Source of the DNA: Bacillus sp. FJAT-27225
GTDB taxonomy: Bacteria; Bacillota; Bacilli; Bacillales; Cytobacillaceae
Direction: 5' to 3'
Length of the DNA: 64,000 bases
NCBI RefSeq assembly: GCF_001685025.1
Contig: NZ_MAYU01000001.1
Location: 813,971-877,970, forward strand
The position numbers and the translations under genes were made by a program. The notes under the pieces are model-generated. The model did not search any database. It had not been told where the DNA came from and was given only the letters and a program-made list of their open reading frames with translations. This document shows positions 9,065 through 18,032 of this stretch, one piece after another; position 1 is the first letter of the stretch, and each line of letters starts with the position of its first letter.

Positions 9065-10090
9065 TTAGGTGAAATATTGTATTTCTGCATTTGGGAAGTA
9101 ATCGCTGATATAGCCCCTGATGGTTGACTCCAGTTTGGCGGCTTCCTCAGTTGGGTAGACATATTTCCCGATCCCATACCTGCCCCATTTGTATTTCCGT
9201 TTCTCTTCATTCATTTCAAGCTTTGTTTTAGGATATCGTTTCATGATGACATTTTTGGCAGGCTTCGTGAATCGATGCTGAATCATTTCAAATGAAAGGT
9301 CTTTTATTTCAACACCGTCTAGAGCAGCTTTCAACCTTTCAAATAATTCATGGTAGCCCTTCTCCCAGTCCTCATGCATATAGATAGGAGCAACGATAAA
9401 GCCGAGCGGATATCCGGCGCCGGCAACCTTCCTTGCTGCTTCAAGCCTTTCATCGAAAGAAGAGGTTCCTGGTTCGAAGTTTTTAATAACATACCGGGAA
9501 TTGACACTAAATCTGAATCTGGTTTTTCCATTATGCTTGGCATCCAGGAGATGGTCGACATGCTGATACTTGGTCACGAATCTAAGTTGTCCGTATTCTG
9601 ACTGTCCAATGAATTCAATCGCTTTTTTTAATGAATGCGTCAAATGGTCAATACCGACAATATCAGATGTACAGGCAGCCTCAAAACGGGTAATTTCCGG
9701 GGCTCGTTCATCCATGTATTTTTGAGCTTGTTCAAAAATCTCGTCAATATTTACATACGTTCGGATATACGGCTTTGAACCCAGGGTGGTTTGCAGGTAA
9801 CAATAGTGGCAATGGCCCATACAGCCTGTTGCCAGCGGGATTGCGTATTCGGCAGACGGTTTGGATGTGTCGAATTTCAGAGTCCTGCGCACACCGACAA
9901 CCAATGTTGACTTAGCATTACGGTACTTTTGGAGTTCATTCTCACCTGGTATGCCCCTTACCTGGTTATGTGATGTTGTTTCCTTGATTTCAAGCCCCAT
10001 GGCTTCGAACTTTTCTTTCAACTCCCTGCCGAGCGGGTATTCTAACGCCTGTGGTTCGATATATACTATTTGCGGCATAAATGGCTTCAT
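9065..10090 (-). CDS. splB: Spore photoproduct lyase
   Basis: The 341-residue radical SAM enzyme directly reverses the spore photoproduct (5-thyminyl-5,6-dihydrothymine) in DNA during germination. The [4Fe-4S] motif CX3CX2C is at C90, C94 and C97 (CMGHCHYC), and the conserved fourth Cys is C140. All are one position below the B. subtilis SplB numbering. The frame extends to 10246 with a non-homologous hydrophobic segment. The ATG at 10090, 6 nt after GAGGG, is the proper start. splA is not visible upstream. Its presence indicates an endospore former. The gene probably belongs to an accessory block with the lipoprotein and nrdJ. Confidence 0.95.
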   Translation of the reverse strand: MKPFMPQIVYIEPQALEYPLGRELKEKFEAMGLEIKETTSHNQVRGIPGENELQKYRNAKSTLVVGVRRTLKFDTSKPSAEYAIPLATGCMGHCHYCYLQTTLGSKPYIRTYVNIDEIFEQAQKYMDERAPEITRFEAACTSDIVGIDHLTHSLKKAIEFIGQSEYGQLRFVTKYQHVDHLLDAKHNGKTRFRFSVNSRYVIKNFEPGTSSFDERLEAARKVAGAGYPLGFIVAPIYMHEDWEKGYHELFERLKAALDGVEIKDLSFEMIQHRFTKPAKNVIMKRYPKTKLEMNEEKRKYKWGRYGIGKYVYPTEEAAKLESTIRGYISDYFPNAEIQYFT

Positions 10091-10157
10091 GTTCATCCCT
10101 CTTTTTGCAAAAAGTCTTGCTAGTAGTATCAGCAAAAAAGAAATAATGAACAGAAAA

Positions 10158-10179
10158 AGGGACGGAAAATTTTTTCCAT
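10158..10179. repeat. Short repeat copy 1, upstream of splB
   Basis: This 22-bp AGGGACGGAAAATTTTTTCC-type sequence recurs with one base missing at 12624-12644, in the same orientation. The two copies flank the lipoprotein gene. Confidence 0.5.
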
Positions 10180-10281
10180 TATAGTTTTTGTATAAACCCT
10201 TAGGCAACAACACTTTCAATAAAATTAGGTGGTTGGTGTCACGCAAAAGTCAAAGTTTGGTTATGTTATACCAAAAATGCT

Positions 10282-10383
10282 TCAATAATATCCGAAAATA
10301 TAATTCTCTTCATACTTCCTTCTTTTCTTTCTAGGTATAGAACTTAATTTATCGAGTTTAAGTATAACTTCGTCTCTATCCAT
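10282..10383 (-). CDS. Possible 33-residue basic protein
   Basis: An ATG at 10383, preceded by GAGGG at 6 nt spacing, opens a 33-codon frame rich in Lys/Arg and Tyr (IPRKKRRKYEENYIFGYY at the C-terminus). It stops at 10282 and lies in the AT-rich gap between splB and the divergent lipoprotein gene. I do not recognise it. It may be a genuine small protein or the remnant of a longer gene. Confidence 0.35.
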   Translation of the reverse strand: MDRDEVILKLDKLSSIPRKKRRKYEENYIFGYY

Positions 10384-10593
10384 AAATTTCCCTCAAATCA
10401 AAATAAGCAGAATCCATTTATCAAGTTTCAACCCAATCTAAATGCATTTTAAGGCGTGTTTATTTATCCGAAAAACAATCTAATAACACCTGTAAATCAA
10501 GTACTTTTAAGGAAAAAATAAAATTACAACTTTTTACAATATTAACACATAAACCACAGTATTATTATATACGAAGTTTAAGGGGGAGAGGTA
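10384..10593. other. AT-rich promoter region of the lipoprotein gene
   Basis: This strongly AT-rich stretch without a gene supplies the promoter of the plus-strand lipoprotein gene. I see no confident -35/-10 pair and no RNA gene. Confidence 0.4.
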
Positions 10594-12369
10594 TTGGAGA
10601 AACAGCTCTTGGCTTTATTTATAACTATACTGTTAATTGCATCTGGCTGCTCACAAAAGGAAGAAGCGGAAGTCGTGAAAGCGGAACCTGTAGAAAACAA
10701 TACAGAGTACAAAGTAGAGGAAATCGACAACATCGAATTGATGGGAAGGACAGGCGTGACGATCGGGTATCATGATTCGGGACGCGCACAGGACTTTTAT
10801 ACGATTATCACTAGGGACCTCGACATGGTGTCATTCTGGACGACTGGTCTGAAATTCCCCGATGACCATCCTGTACATCTCGTTTTCCATGAACAGTTCA
10901 TGATTCAAAACGGAGATGACGGATTTGAAGGAAGCATTCAGTTGGCTAAGAACTATATTTACAATAATATTGTTATGGCTATTATGGATAAAGCAAAAGA
11001 GGGTTTGCAGGGCAATGCAGAGGAAAAGTTGAATAAAGACCTGCTCGCTTCTCCTGATCAGATGAGGGAAAAATTAAAAGATGAGTTGGACTATTACAAT
11101 GATTTGATATCGCTTGATTTCGAACTTAGTGAGATAACGAAATATATATTGGCTAACATCATCTATTTCAGCTACTATCCCAAAAGCAAGTATAAGGACA
11201 ATAGACTTTATGACACGAACGGAAATCTCATCCTGAAATACGATGACAATTATCTTCCCGGAATAGATTTACCAAGGTTCGAGTTTTCATCGGACGCAGC
11301 GTTCCTTCAGTTTGATAACGCTTCCTTTAAGCCTGGCACTGACGGAAAGGAAAGACTGAAAGATATCCAGCTTCTCACATTTGACATCTATCAGATATTA
11401 AAGGGTAAGGAAACGCAAACGAAACATGGGAACTATGCAAAGCAGGTTGTTGAATGGTACCAGAAGAAAGAAAAACACAAAAAGATAACACCGAAAGAAA
11501 TGGTTGAATTGTACAAAACCATCATTGATGTTCGCGATGACTCAAAAGGGACGGAGAACTTTTACGAAAGCCTCGAGCCATTTCTCAGAATGAAGGAAGA
11601 GACATCGGGGGAAAACGGACCGCCGACAGAGCTTCTTCCGGATGTGCGGCTAAGAATTCTGGACAATAGCCTGGAGAGCGTAACGATTGAGACAATCGAA
11701 CTGGCGAACGAAAGCTATAAAACCGGATTACATGTGAAATTATCGGCGATATACAATGAAAAGTCTGGACAATGGATGCTGGACGACCTAATCGTAGATG
11801 ATGTTGTTGACGGAAGAACGATTGATTTCACTTGGGAAGAAGTTGAAAAATACGCAAAGCTCATGGGGCTTAATATAAAAGAGATAAAAGAAAAAAAACA
11901 GAACAATGAAACCATCTATATATTCAAAGTCACAAAGGAGCATGAACTTTTCCCGGGTCTTCCATATCTTGAGGCACATTCATCTAATGGTCTTATCACC
12001 TACAACGAGGAATACAACAGGGAAAAGGAAGATGAAGAGGAAGAGGAAGGGACGCCAGTTATCACCCTGCCTCCTGTTGTAGACAAAAGCGGGTTTAACG
12101 GCGAATACGAGAACCAGAGTGAACTAACATTTGTAACACTGCAAAACTTTAAGAATGGCAAAGCGACGGTTAGCTATGAACACTGCATGAACCAATGCAA
12201 CCAAATTGTATCAATCGGACCGGTAGCCGCAACATTCGAAAACAACAAGGCAGTAATTCGAGCAGAAGATGCAGGATTCGGCAGCCCTCTCCAAGTAATT
12301 ATTGAAATGAAAGACGGGAAGATCATCGTCGACAGGGGAGATAAAAAGATAGAACTTGTAAAAAGATAG
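10594..12369 (+). CDS. Large lipoprotein of unknown function
   Basis: The 591-residue protein begins with TTG after a strong GGGGGAGAGG site. Its lipoprotein signal ends in IASGC, so Cys19 should be lipidated and the protein anchored outside the membrane. The body is acidic and highly charged, with no motif I recognise. A Glu-rich linker (about 477-487, EEDEEEEEG) separates it from a C-terminal domain of about 100 residues that contains two close Cys (CMNQC). There is no partner gene, and the gene has its own terminator. It lies between splB and nrdJ, where B. subtilis has neither, and is flanked by a short direct repeat. A lineage-specific gain is likely. Confidence 0.85.
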   Translation: MEKQLLALFITILLIASGCSQKEEAEVVKAEPVENNTEYKVEEIDNIELMGRTGVTIGYHDSGRAQDFYTIITRDLDMVSFWTTGLKFPDDHPVHLVFHEQFMIQNGDDGFEGSIQLAKNYIYNNIVMAIMDKAKEGLQGNAEEKLNKDLLASPDQMREKLKDELDYYNDLISLDFELSEITKYILANIIYFSYYPKSKYKDNRLYDTNGNLILKYDDNYLPGIDLPRFEFSSDAAFLQFDNASFKPGTDGKERLKDIQLLTFDIYQILKGKETQTKHGNYAKQVVEWYQKKEKHKKITPKEMVELYKTIIDVRDDSKGTENFYESLEPFLRMKEETSGENGPPTELLPDVRLRILDNSLESVTIETIELANESYKTGLHVKLSAIYNEKSGQWMLDDLIVDDVVDGRTIDFTWEEVEKYAKLMGLNIKEIKEKKQNNETIYIFKVTKEHELFPGLPYLEAHSSNGLITYNEEYNREKEDEEEEEGTPVITLPPVVDKSGFNGEYENQSELTFVTLQNFKNGKATVSYEHCMNQCNQIVSIGPVAATFENNKAVIRAEDAGFGSPLQVIIEMKDGKIIVDRGDKKIELVKR

Positions 12370-12390
12370 ATGCAAAGTTAGAAAAACGAA

Positions 12391-12425
12391 AAAACCCGTG
12401 GAGAATTTTTTTCTTCACGGGTTTT
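12391..12425. terminator. Bidirectional terminator after the lipoprotein gene
   Basis: AAAACCCGTG (12391-12400) pairs with CACGGGTTTT (12416-12425), leaving a T-rich loop. Confidence 0.85.
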
Positions 12426-12623
12426 CTAAATAACGAGGCTTTTTATTTAGCGCTTGAATTCTTCCATCGTTCAGCATCTTGAACATACGTAATATTTCTA
12501 TAGTTATCGGAAAATTAAACCAATTGTTCCTTTGCTCCTGCAAGTCTAGAAAATCAAGAAAACCTTGATATTACCTACAATTCACTGCTAATTCTAGACT
12601 CTTGAATTTTTGCGACAAAAAAA

Positions 12624-12647
12624 AGGGACGGAAATTTTTTCCATCCC
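12624..12647 (-). terminator. Terminator of nrdJ, also short repeat copy 2
   Basis: On the minus strand GGGATGGAAA pairs with TTTCCGTCCC, with one G.U, followed by eight T. Bases 12624-12644 repeat the 10158-10179 sequence almost exactly. Confidence 0.75.
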
Positions 12648-12658
12648 ACATTTCTTCC

Positions 12659-15600
12659 TTATAGACCACACTTTAATTGCGCATTGCAGTTTGTACATGT
12701 ATTACAGCCGCCGATTTCCTTAACTTTTCCTTTGCGGCAGACCGGACATGTGTTGCCGATTTCCGAACCTATTGTAACATCGGTTGAACGGAGGTCGCTA
12801 ATTGTATCGACAAGGACAACATGCTGTTTTTGCTTAGGTTTAACATCAAGTGTATCTTCAACAGTATTTTCTTCCGCTTTGAGTGTCAAGACCTGAGAAT
12901 CACGGGAGCCGTCGACGTAGACAGTGCCGCCTTTGGCACCACCCTTGTAAAGGCGCTCGTACACTTTCTCGACCTGCTCGACACTGTAGCCTTTCGGCGC
13001 GTTAACCGTCTTGGAAATTGAGCTGTCGATCCAGCGCTGGATGACGCACTGCACATCAGCATGTGCTTCAGGTGCAAGCTCCATCGCCGCCACGAAAAAG
13101 CTTGGCAGGTTGTCCGGATCTGCTTCAGGATTCTTTTCCAAATACTCGGCTACAATATCTGCTTTTACTTCAATAAACTTCCCTAAACGTCCACTTCTAA
13201 AATATGAGAAGGAGAAGTATGGTTCAAGTCCTGTTGATACACCTACCATCGTACCTGTGGATCCTGTCTCTTTTATTCATATAAAGACGCTACTCTTTAT
13301 ACCGCTTTATAAGCTGCTTGTGCTTTCACACAAGGATAGACTATATCAAACACTCGGGTGAGTGCCCTCCTATTTCCCACGCCAATAGCTTGCGCGGTAC
13401 GAGCTGCCGCTCTAGTCGTTGAAGCTTTTATCTTGTTACTGCTAAATAAGATAACTTGCCTGCTGATTGCCCATTGTAATATCTGTTTCATTTTCAAACC
13501 ATCACGCTTATTGTCACCAATTACGTTGTGGTTGAAACAGCTTTAGGGTTTCCCAGCAATTAAAGAGGTTTCGATTATGTGTCACCACATAAAAGCCCAA
13601 ATTATTTAGGTGCAACAGTTAGTAGGTGTGAGTTGCGAATTCCATTTTTAAGAATCGCTGTTCTTACATGATCAGGCATTCTCTTCATAAATCCAGTTTC
13701 GGTAAAAGCTTTCCTTAAACGATTTGTTTCTTCGTCAGTTTCTCCCAATAAGAATGGGAAGCTTCCCTTCTCCTTGGCAAGTTCAATGGACGTTTCATAT
13801 GCAGTCACGGCAATTGTTTCAAACACCTTATCAACAAGCCTGTTTCCTTCTTCAGAACCGTACTCGGTTTCACAGTAGATCAGCAGGTCGTGCAGTCCCA
13901 TTACTCCAAGGCCGACACGGCGTTCGCCGAGTGCCTGCTTTTTATTTTCTTCCAGGAAGTAAGGTGTTGAATCAATAACGTTATCCTGCATTCTTACTCC
14001 TGTAGCAACTGTCTTTTTAAGCTTTTCAAAATTGACTGTTTTGTTTTCCTTGTCTGCCATAGCTGCAAGGTTGACTGCAGCAAGGTTACAGACACTGTAT
14101 GGGGCGAGGGGTTGCTCGCCACACGGGTTGGTTGCAACTACTTTTTGCCCATACGCTTGGGCGTTTGTCATGTCATTTGCATTATCGATAAAGAAGATGC
14201 CTGGCTCAGCCGAGTATGTGGCGCAAATGTTAATCAGATTCCAAAGTTCTTTTGCCTTGATTTTTCGGTATGTGCGAACCTTGTATCCCATTCTCTCCCA
14301 CTCACGGACATCGCCAACTTTATGCCACTCTTCGTTGTAAATCTTCATCATTTCTTCGTCATAACTTTCGGTCGCAGGGAAACGAAGTTCATACTCTTCG
14401 TCATTTTCTACTGCTTCCATGAATTCCTTTGTCAGGGTAACGGAAATATTCGCCCCGGTCAGGAAATCAGGGTTATGGACGGTATATGTACCGCCGGTTT
14501 CAAGCTTTTCCTCCGCATCTTCGAATATCTTCTCGCTGAATCCGCCGTATCCAGGGATATGCTTGTAATTAATAATCCCCTGGTACATTGCTTTTTCCTG
14601 CTCGGTGAGCGGAGTGAATTTCAACTTGCTCTTTGCCTGCTTTTTAATCCATTCATCATTTGTATTCTCAATGAGGAACCTGAGGATTCGAGGGTTCTGC
14701 ATTTTTGAAATGATGAATTCAATAATATCAGGATGCCACGTGCATACCGTTCCTTTCGGAATATTTCGCTGCATTGCAGCCGGACTAGACTATATCATCA
14801 CCCTCAGCTTTATCTGTTAGGGGCCGGGCGCTTATGAGAGTTTATTGTTGGGACTCACTCTCTAGTCGTTGGACCTTCGCCATCACCTATGCCCGATGAC
14901 GCTTGGCTGCAGATTGTCCAATGCTTGGCAATTTTTAGAGCATTCACGCTCGCCGTTTCCAGCCACGTTGTAGCTTGCCAGCCTCTAAGGATTTTCCTGC
15001 AATTCACCCGATTTTCTAGCCGTTCATTTTCTGAACGACGCGGACTAGTGCATCTGTTAATCCGCCAACATAATCATCTGTGCTCCACGCTTTTTTTGTT
15101 ACTCGCTTCATAAGCGGGCCTGGTCATTTCTGCCAGGCTCTCATACTTTCATATGAGACCAGACTATATCATCAAAGAGATCATCTCTTTGTCTCGCGCC
15201 CCATAGGCCCGTCTCCGTGGCTTATGGTTTACTTTCACCTTGGATTCCATCCTTAACACCCTTTCGGCAATATTCCAGTAGAATCTTTAGGTGATTTCAA
15301 TAGTCGTTGAACGTTCATCTCCGTTTCCAGAGATGCTTCGCTGCTGATTGCCCAATCCTTATCATTTTCGAACCATCACGCTCACCGTCGCCAGTCACGT
15401 TGTGGTTGATAAGGCTCTAAGGGTGTTCCAGCAATTCACGAGATTTTACTCCCGCCATGGATATTAACGGGAACCGCCCTGCTCAACAAGATGTGTCAGC
15501 TTGGCGATGTCATCCAGCCACGATACCGAACCGGACGATTTACCATTTACGCCTCTTGCAAGTGTTGCTCGAGGACGCAATGTTGAACCATTCGTTCCAA

Positions 15601-16255
15601 CACCGCCGCCGCGGCTCATGATTTCCATCACCTTTTTACGATGGTCGGAAATGCCTTCACGCGAATCCTGTACAAATGGCATCACGTAGCAGTTGAAGAA
15701 CGTAACATCTGTTCCTGCACCCGCACCGTATAGGACTCGTCCAGCCGGAATGAAGTTCATGCTCACAAGCTCTTCGTAGAACTTATTGAACCACTCAAGC
15801 CTTTTCTCCTCTGTCTTCTCCGCCTGTGCAAGGCCTGTCGCATTTCTCAGTGCAATCTGCTCGTAGAAAATTTCAAGAGGCTTCTCAATCACATCAAGTG
15901 AACGGATGATGACACCGGACTTTACTTCTTCCGGAGTATCAAGCACACCCCTGAACTCCTCCTCGACCTGCACCTGGGCCATCTTTTTTTCCCAGTCAAT
16001 CTCAAGAATGTAGCCAAGCCCCCTGGCCGGGAACTTCGGGTCCTCCTTGACCGTCAATACAACGAAATCACCTTTTGTCAAAGTAAGCTTTTCAGTGTCC
16101 TTAAACGTGTATCGGTCAAGCATGACAAGCCGGGATACACCTTTGTGAGTAATTTGCATATCCGGGGTAACAGGATGTACCTGAGGGAACAACCGGATAT
16201 CTTCATTGAGCCGATCAAAATCAATATTTAGTTTTTTTCTTAGTGCAACAGACAT
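12659..16255 (-). CDS. nrdJ: B12-dependent (class II) ribonucleotide reductase, split by three group I introns
   Basis: The exons are 16255-15467, 15089-15060, 14738-13608 and 13267-12659. Joined, they encode 852 residues with every junction between codons. The enzyme reduces ribonucleotides using adenosylcobalamin. Exon 1 holds the N-terminal domain, the redox Cys in FFNCYV and the RGGGVGTNGS block. Exon 2 encodes only RGAQMIMLAD. Exon 3 holds the thiyl-radical motif NPCGE and a further conserved Cys (SVCNLAAVNL). The exon 3/4 junction lies inside APTGSTG. The C-terminus carries CPVC and CNTCTNC, a redox-tail or zinc-ribbon motif. The ATG at 16255 has AAGGAG at 8 nt and is preferred to the GTG at 16261. 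Without splicing the frame ends at the first intron codon. Confidence 0.93.
13268..13607 (-). ncRNA. Group I intron 3 in nrdJ (340 nt)
   Basis: The intron lies between GTT-GCA-CCT and ACA-GGA, which restores the conserved V-A-P-T-G-S sequence. P1 can be drawn as CCU-AAA with UUU-GGG, placing a U.G pair at the splice site. Core elements on the minus strand are P (AATTGCTGGG), Q (around 13461-13472), R (CTTCAACGACTA, 13424-13413) and S (GATATAGTC, 13347-13339). The intron ends in G. There is no ORF and no homing endonuclease. Confidence 0.9.
14739..15059 (-). ncRNA. Group I intron 2 in nrdJ (321 nt)
   Basis: Exon 2 ends GCGGAT and the intron begins TAACAG. The internal guide GUCCGC pairs with GCGGAU, giving U.G at the splice site. 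The R element GTCCAACGACTA is at 14874-14863, Q around 14919-14905 and S (GATATAGTC) at 14796-14788. The last intron base is G at 14739. Splicing joins Ala-Asp to Trp-His-Pro-Asp. No ORF is present. Confidence 0.9.
15060..15089 (-). other. nrdJ: 30-nt micro-exon of nrdJ
   Basis: The ten codons encode RGAQMIMLAD, exactly the residues expected between EQGGSR and WHPD in class II reductases. The exon is bounded upstream by the terminal G of intron 1 and downstream by the U.G splice site of intron 2. Confidence 0.9.
15090..15466 (-). ncRNA. Group I intron 1 in nrdJ (377 nt)
   Basis: Exon 1 ends UUCCCGU and the intron guide GCGGGAG pairs with it, with U.G at the splice site. R (GTTCAACGACTA) is at 15312-15301, Q (around GCAGCG) at 15352-15341 and S (GATATAGTC) at 15170-15162. 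The intron ends AAAAAAAG before exon 2. The first intron codon in frame is TAA. No ORF is present. Confidence 0.9.
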
Positions 16256-16586
16256 GACCACATCTCCTTCTCCAATGATACAAAACCGCTTTGTCGAAAT
16301 CTGTGTTGTTATGCTAGATATCTAGTTGATTTTTTGAATACCCTAAAACTATCATCTAAAACCCAAAAAATCAACATATTGTGCTTAATATTTTTTCGAC
16401 ACTACTACATATTGTGTAAAAGGCAAAAGAAAAAAATTTGTCAAAAACAGAATCACTTAAAAAATAGAGGAAACAAGAGATATTGCAGGAATTTCTACAG
16501 CAGATTATTAATTTTGACAAAATTCGAAGGTTGCTTGAAAATAAAGTAATTCAATAAAGAACAGGAATCATTTTCCAAAATAGAGA
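16256..16586. other. nrdJ leader and promoter region
   Basis: This AT-rich stretch upstream of nrdJ contains the NrdR-like boxes. The 71-codon plus-strand frame across it has a biased low-complexity composition and is not credible as a gene. Confidence 0.5.
16368..16420 (-). promoter_or_regulatory. Two NrdR-like boxes upstream of nrdJ
   Basis: On the minus strand ACACAATATGTAGT near 16419-16406 matches the NrdR consensus (ACACWATATATWGTGT) at 13 of 14 positions. A second, weaker box GCACAATATGTTGATT lies 33 bp further on, about three helical turns. Tandem phased boxes are typical NrdR sites. NrdR represses ribonucleotide reductase genes when dATP is high. A TTGACA (16444-16439) lies just upstream. 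Confidence 0.65.
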
Positions 16587-16609
16587 AAAGAGCGGGAGTT
16601 CCGCTCTTT
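16587..16609 (-). terminator. Terminator overlapping the lipM stop codon
   Basis: AAAGAGCGG pairs with CCGCTCTTT, and a T-rich run follows on the minus strand. Confidence 0.75.
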
Positions 16610-17441
16610 ATCGTTTATAGTTCCATTTATCGTTCTCATAAACGTCCGCTGCCAGTTTTTTTACATAGTCTACTTGCTCACTAGTCAGTTGATACGGAAC
16701 TAAATCGATTTCCAGCCCTTTTTCAAAACCTTTATGAAAAGCAGCCTTCGCTTCGTCAATGTCTATTCTGCGCGGACTGATTTCGTTGATCGGGACTGCC
16801 TTGTCCTTGAAAGCAGCCTTCATTCGTTCCTTTACACGCTCACTTGAATAGTTGAACAGGCTGAACAGCTTATCCTCATCAAGGTCCAACAGAATCGAGC
16901 CGTGCTGGAGGATGACACCCTTTTGGCGCGTCTGCGCACTTCCAGCAACCTTTCGTCCTTCGACTACAAGCTCATACCAGCTTGGAGCATCAAAGCATAC
17001 TGAGGAACGAGGGTTTTTTAGCGCACTTTTTTCTTCATCTGTTTTAGGCACAGCAAAATAGGCTTCCAATCCAAGGTTCTGAAATCCTTGTAAAATTCCT
17101 TCTGAGATAACCCTATAGGCTTCAGTTACCGACTGCGGCATTTTTGGATGCTCCTCCGAAACGATGACACTGTATGTAAGTTCATGCTCATGCAGGACAC
17201 CCCGCCCGCCAGTGGGTCTTCTAACAAAGCCGAGGCCAAGGTTTTTGACTTCCTCCAAGTTGATCTCTTTTTCGACCTTTTGGAAGTAACCTATCGACAA
17301 TGTAGCTGGATTCCAACCGTAAAATCTTACGACAGGAGGAATTTTGCCTTCACTGTGCCAATTAAGCAGAGCCTCATCAAGCGCCATGTTAAAGGAAGGA
17401 GAACAATTCCCCGAATCTATAAAATACCATTGTTCTTTCAT
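16608..17441 (-). CDS. lipM: Octanoyl-[ACP]:protein N-octanoyltransferase LipM
   Basis: The 277-residue enzyme moves octanoate from acyl carrier protein to the glycine cleavage H protein (GcvH), the first step of lipoate assembly in Bacillus. The BPL/LplA/LipB fold motif [18 protein letters not shown] (about 74-91) binds the acyl group. The catalytic Cys149 is in SSVCF, as in B. subtilis LipM (Cys150), and the conserved Lys is in [11 protein letters not shown]. The ATG at 17441 gives the family length; the frame extends to 17474. Its place beside the glycine cleavage genes fits, since GcvH is the octanoyl acceptor. Confidence 0.95.
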   Translation of the reverse strand: MKEQWYFIDSGNCSPSFNMALDEALLNWHSEGKIPPVVRFYGWNPATLSIGYFQKVEKEINLEEVKNLGLGFVRRPTGGRGVLHEHELTYSVIVSEEHPKMPQSVTEAYRVISEGILQGFQNLGLEAYFAVPKTDEEKSALKNPRSSVCFDAPSWYELVVEGRKVAGSAQTRQKGVILQHGSILLDLDEDKLFSLFNYSSERVKERMKAAFKDKAVPINEISPRRIDIDEAKAAFHKGFEKGLEIDLVPYQLTSEQVDYVKKLAADVYENDKWNYKR

Positions 17442-17566
17442 AAGAAAAACTCCCTGCTCGCTAATGCGTTTCATATCATGAGGTTAAGTCTAGCAAAAAG
17501 AGAGTTGTTTTCAAAGCCAGACGAACCGTCTATTTCTGCTTCGATAAAAGAATTTTGGCAATTCCC

Positions 17567-17596
17567 TTTACTCATTCGACAGTTGGCTTATATAAT
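17567..17596 (+). promoter_or_regulatory. Promoter of yqhL
   Basis: TTTACT (17567-17572) and TATAAT (17591-17596) are 18 bp apart. Transcription from about 17603 would exclude the upstream ATG at 17602 as start and supports the TTG at 17641. Confidence 0.5.
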
Positions 17597-17640
17597 TATA
17601 CATGTTGTTGCAGTATAGCTTGAAAGGGGCTCTATCTATT

Positions 17641-18024
17641 TTGGAAACACTATATTTCATACTCGTTTTGCTTGCTGGTTTCCTTGTCTATTCCATCGTA
17701 GCATGGCTGATCCAGCGCAGAATTGTAAAAACCGTGTCGGAAGAAGAATTCCGTGCAGGCTACCGGAAAGCCCAGCTCATTGATGTCCGTGAACCAAACG
17801 AATACAATGCTGGCCATATCCTTGGTGCCAGAAACATCCCACTTTCCCAAATGAAGACAAGGATTAAGGAAATTCGTCCTGACCAACCTGTCTATCTTTA
17901 TTGCCAAAGCGGAATGAGAAGCGGCCGTGCCGCCCAGTTCCTATACAGGAGGGGCTATCGTAACCTTGTCCAGCTCCAGGGCGGCTTTAAGAAGTGGTCC
18001 GGTAAAATAAAAGCAAAGAAATAA
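17641..18024 (+). CDS. yqhL: Membrane-anchored rhodanese-domain protein YqhL
   Basis: The 127-residue protein has an N-terminal membrane helix (about 3-22) and one rhodanese domain (about 35-125). The active-site Cys is in VYLYCQSGMRSGRA, so sulfur transfer is possible. The substrate is unknown. The TTG at 17641 follows a GAAAGGGG site and gives the B. subtilis YqhL length. Transcription is divergent from lipM, and a perfect 15-bp terminator follows. Confidence 0.92.
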   Translation: METLYFILVLLAGFLVYSIVAWLIQRRIVKTVSEEEFRAGYRKAQLIDVREPNEYNAGHILGARNIPLSQMKTRIKEIRPDQPVYLYCQSGMRSGRAAQFLYRRGYRNLVQLQGGFKKWSGKIKAKK

Positions 18025-18032
18025 TAAAAACA

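Noticed and set aside
13268-15466. Homing endonuclease or IStron transposase within the nrdJ introns
   Set aside because: The introns are 321-377 nt and contain no frame that could encode such a protein.
12659-16261. nrdJ as a pseudogene or frameshifted gene in three pieces
   Set aside because: The gaps have exact group I intron boundaries and cores, and the joined exons are complete and in frame.
16334-16549. 71-codon plus-strand ORF upstream of nrdJ
   Set aside because: Low-complexity AT-rich sequence overlapping the regulatory boxes, without a good ribosome binding site.
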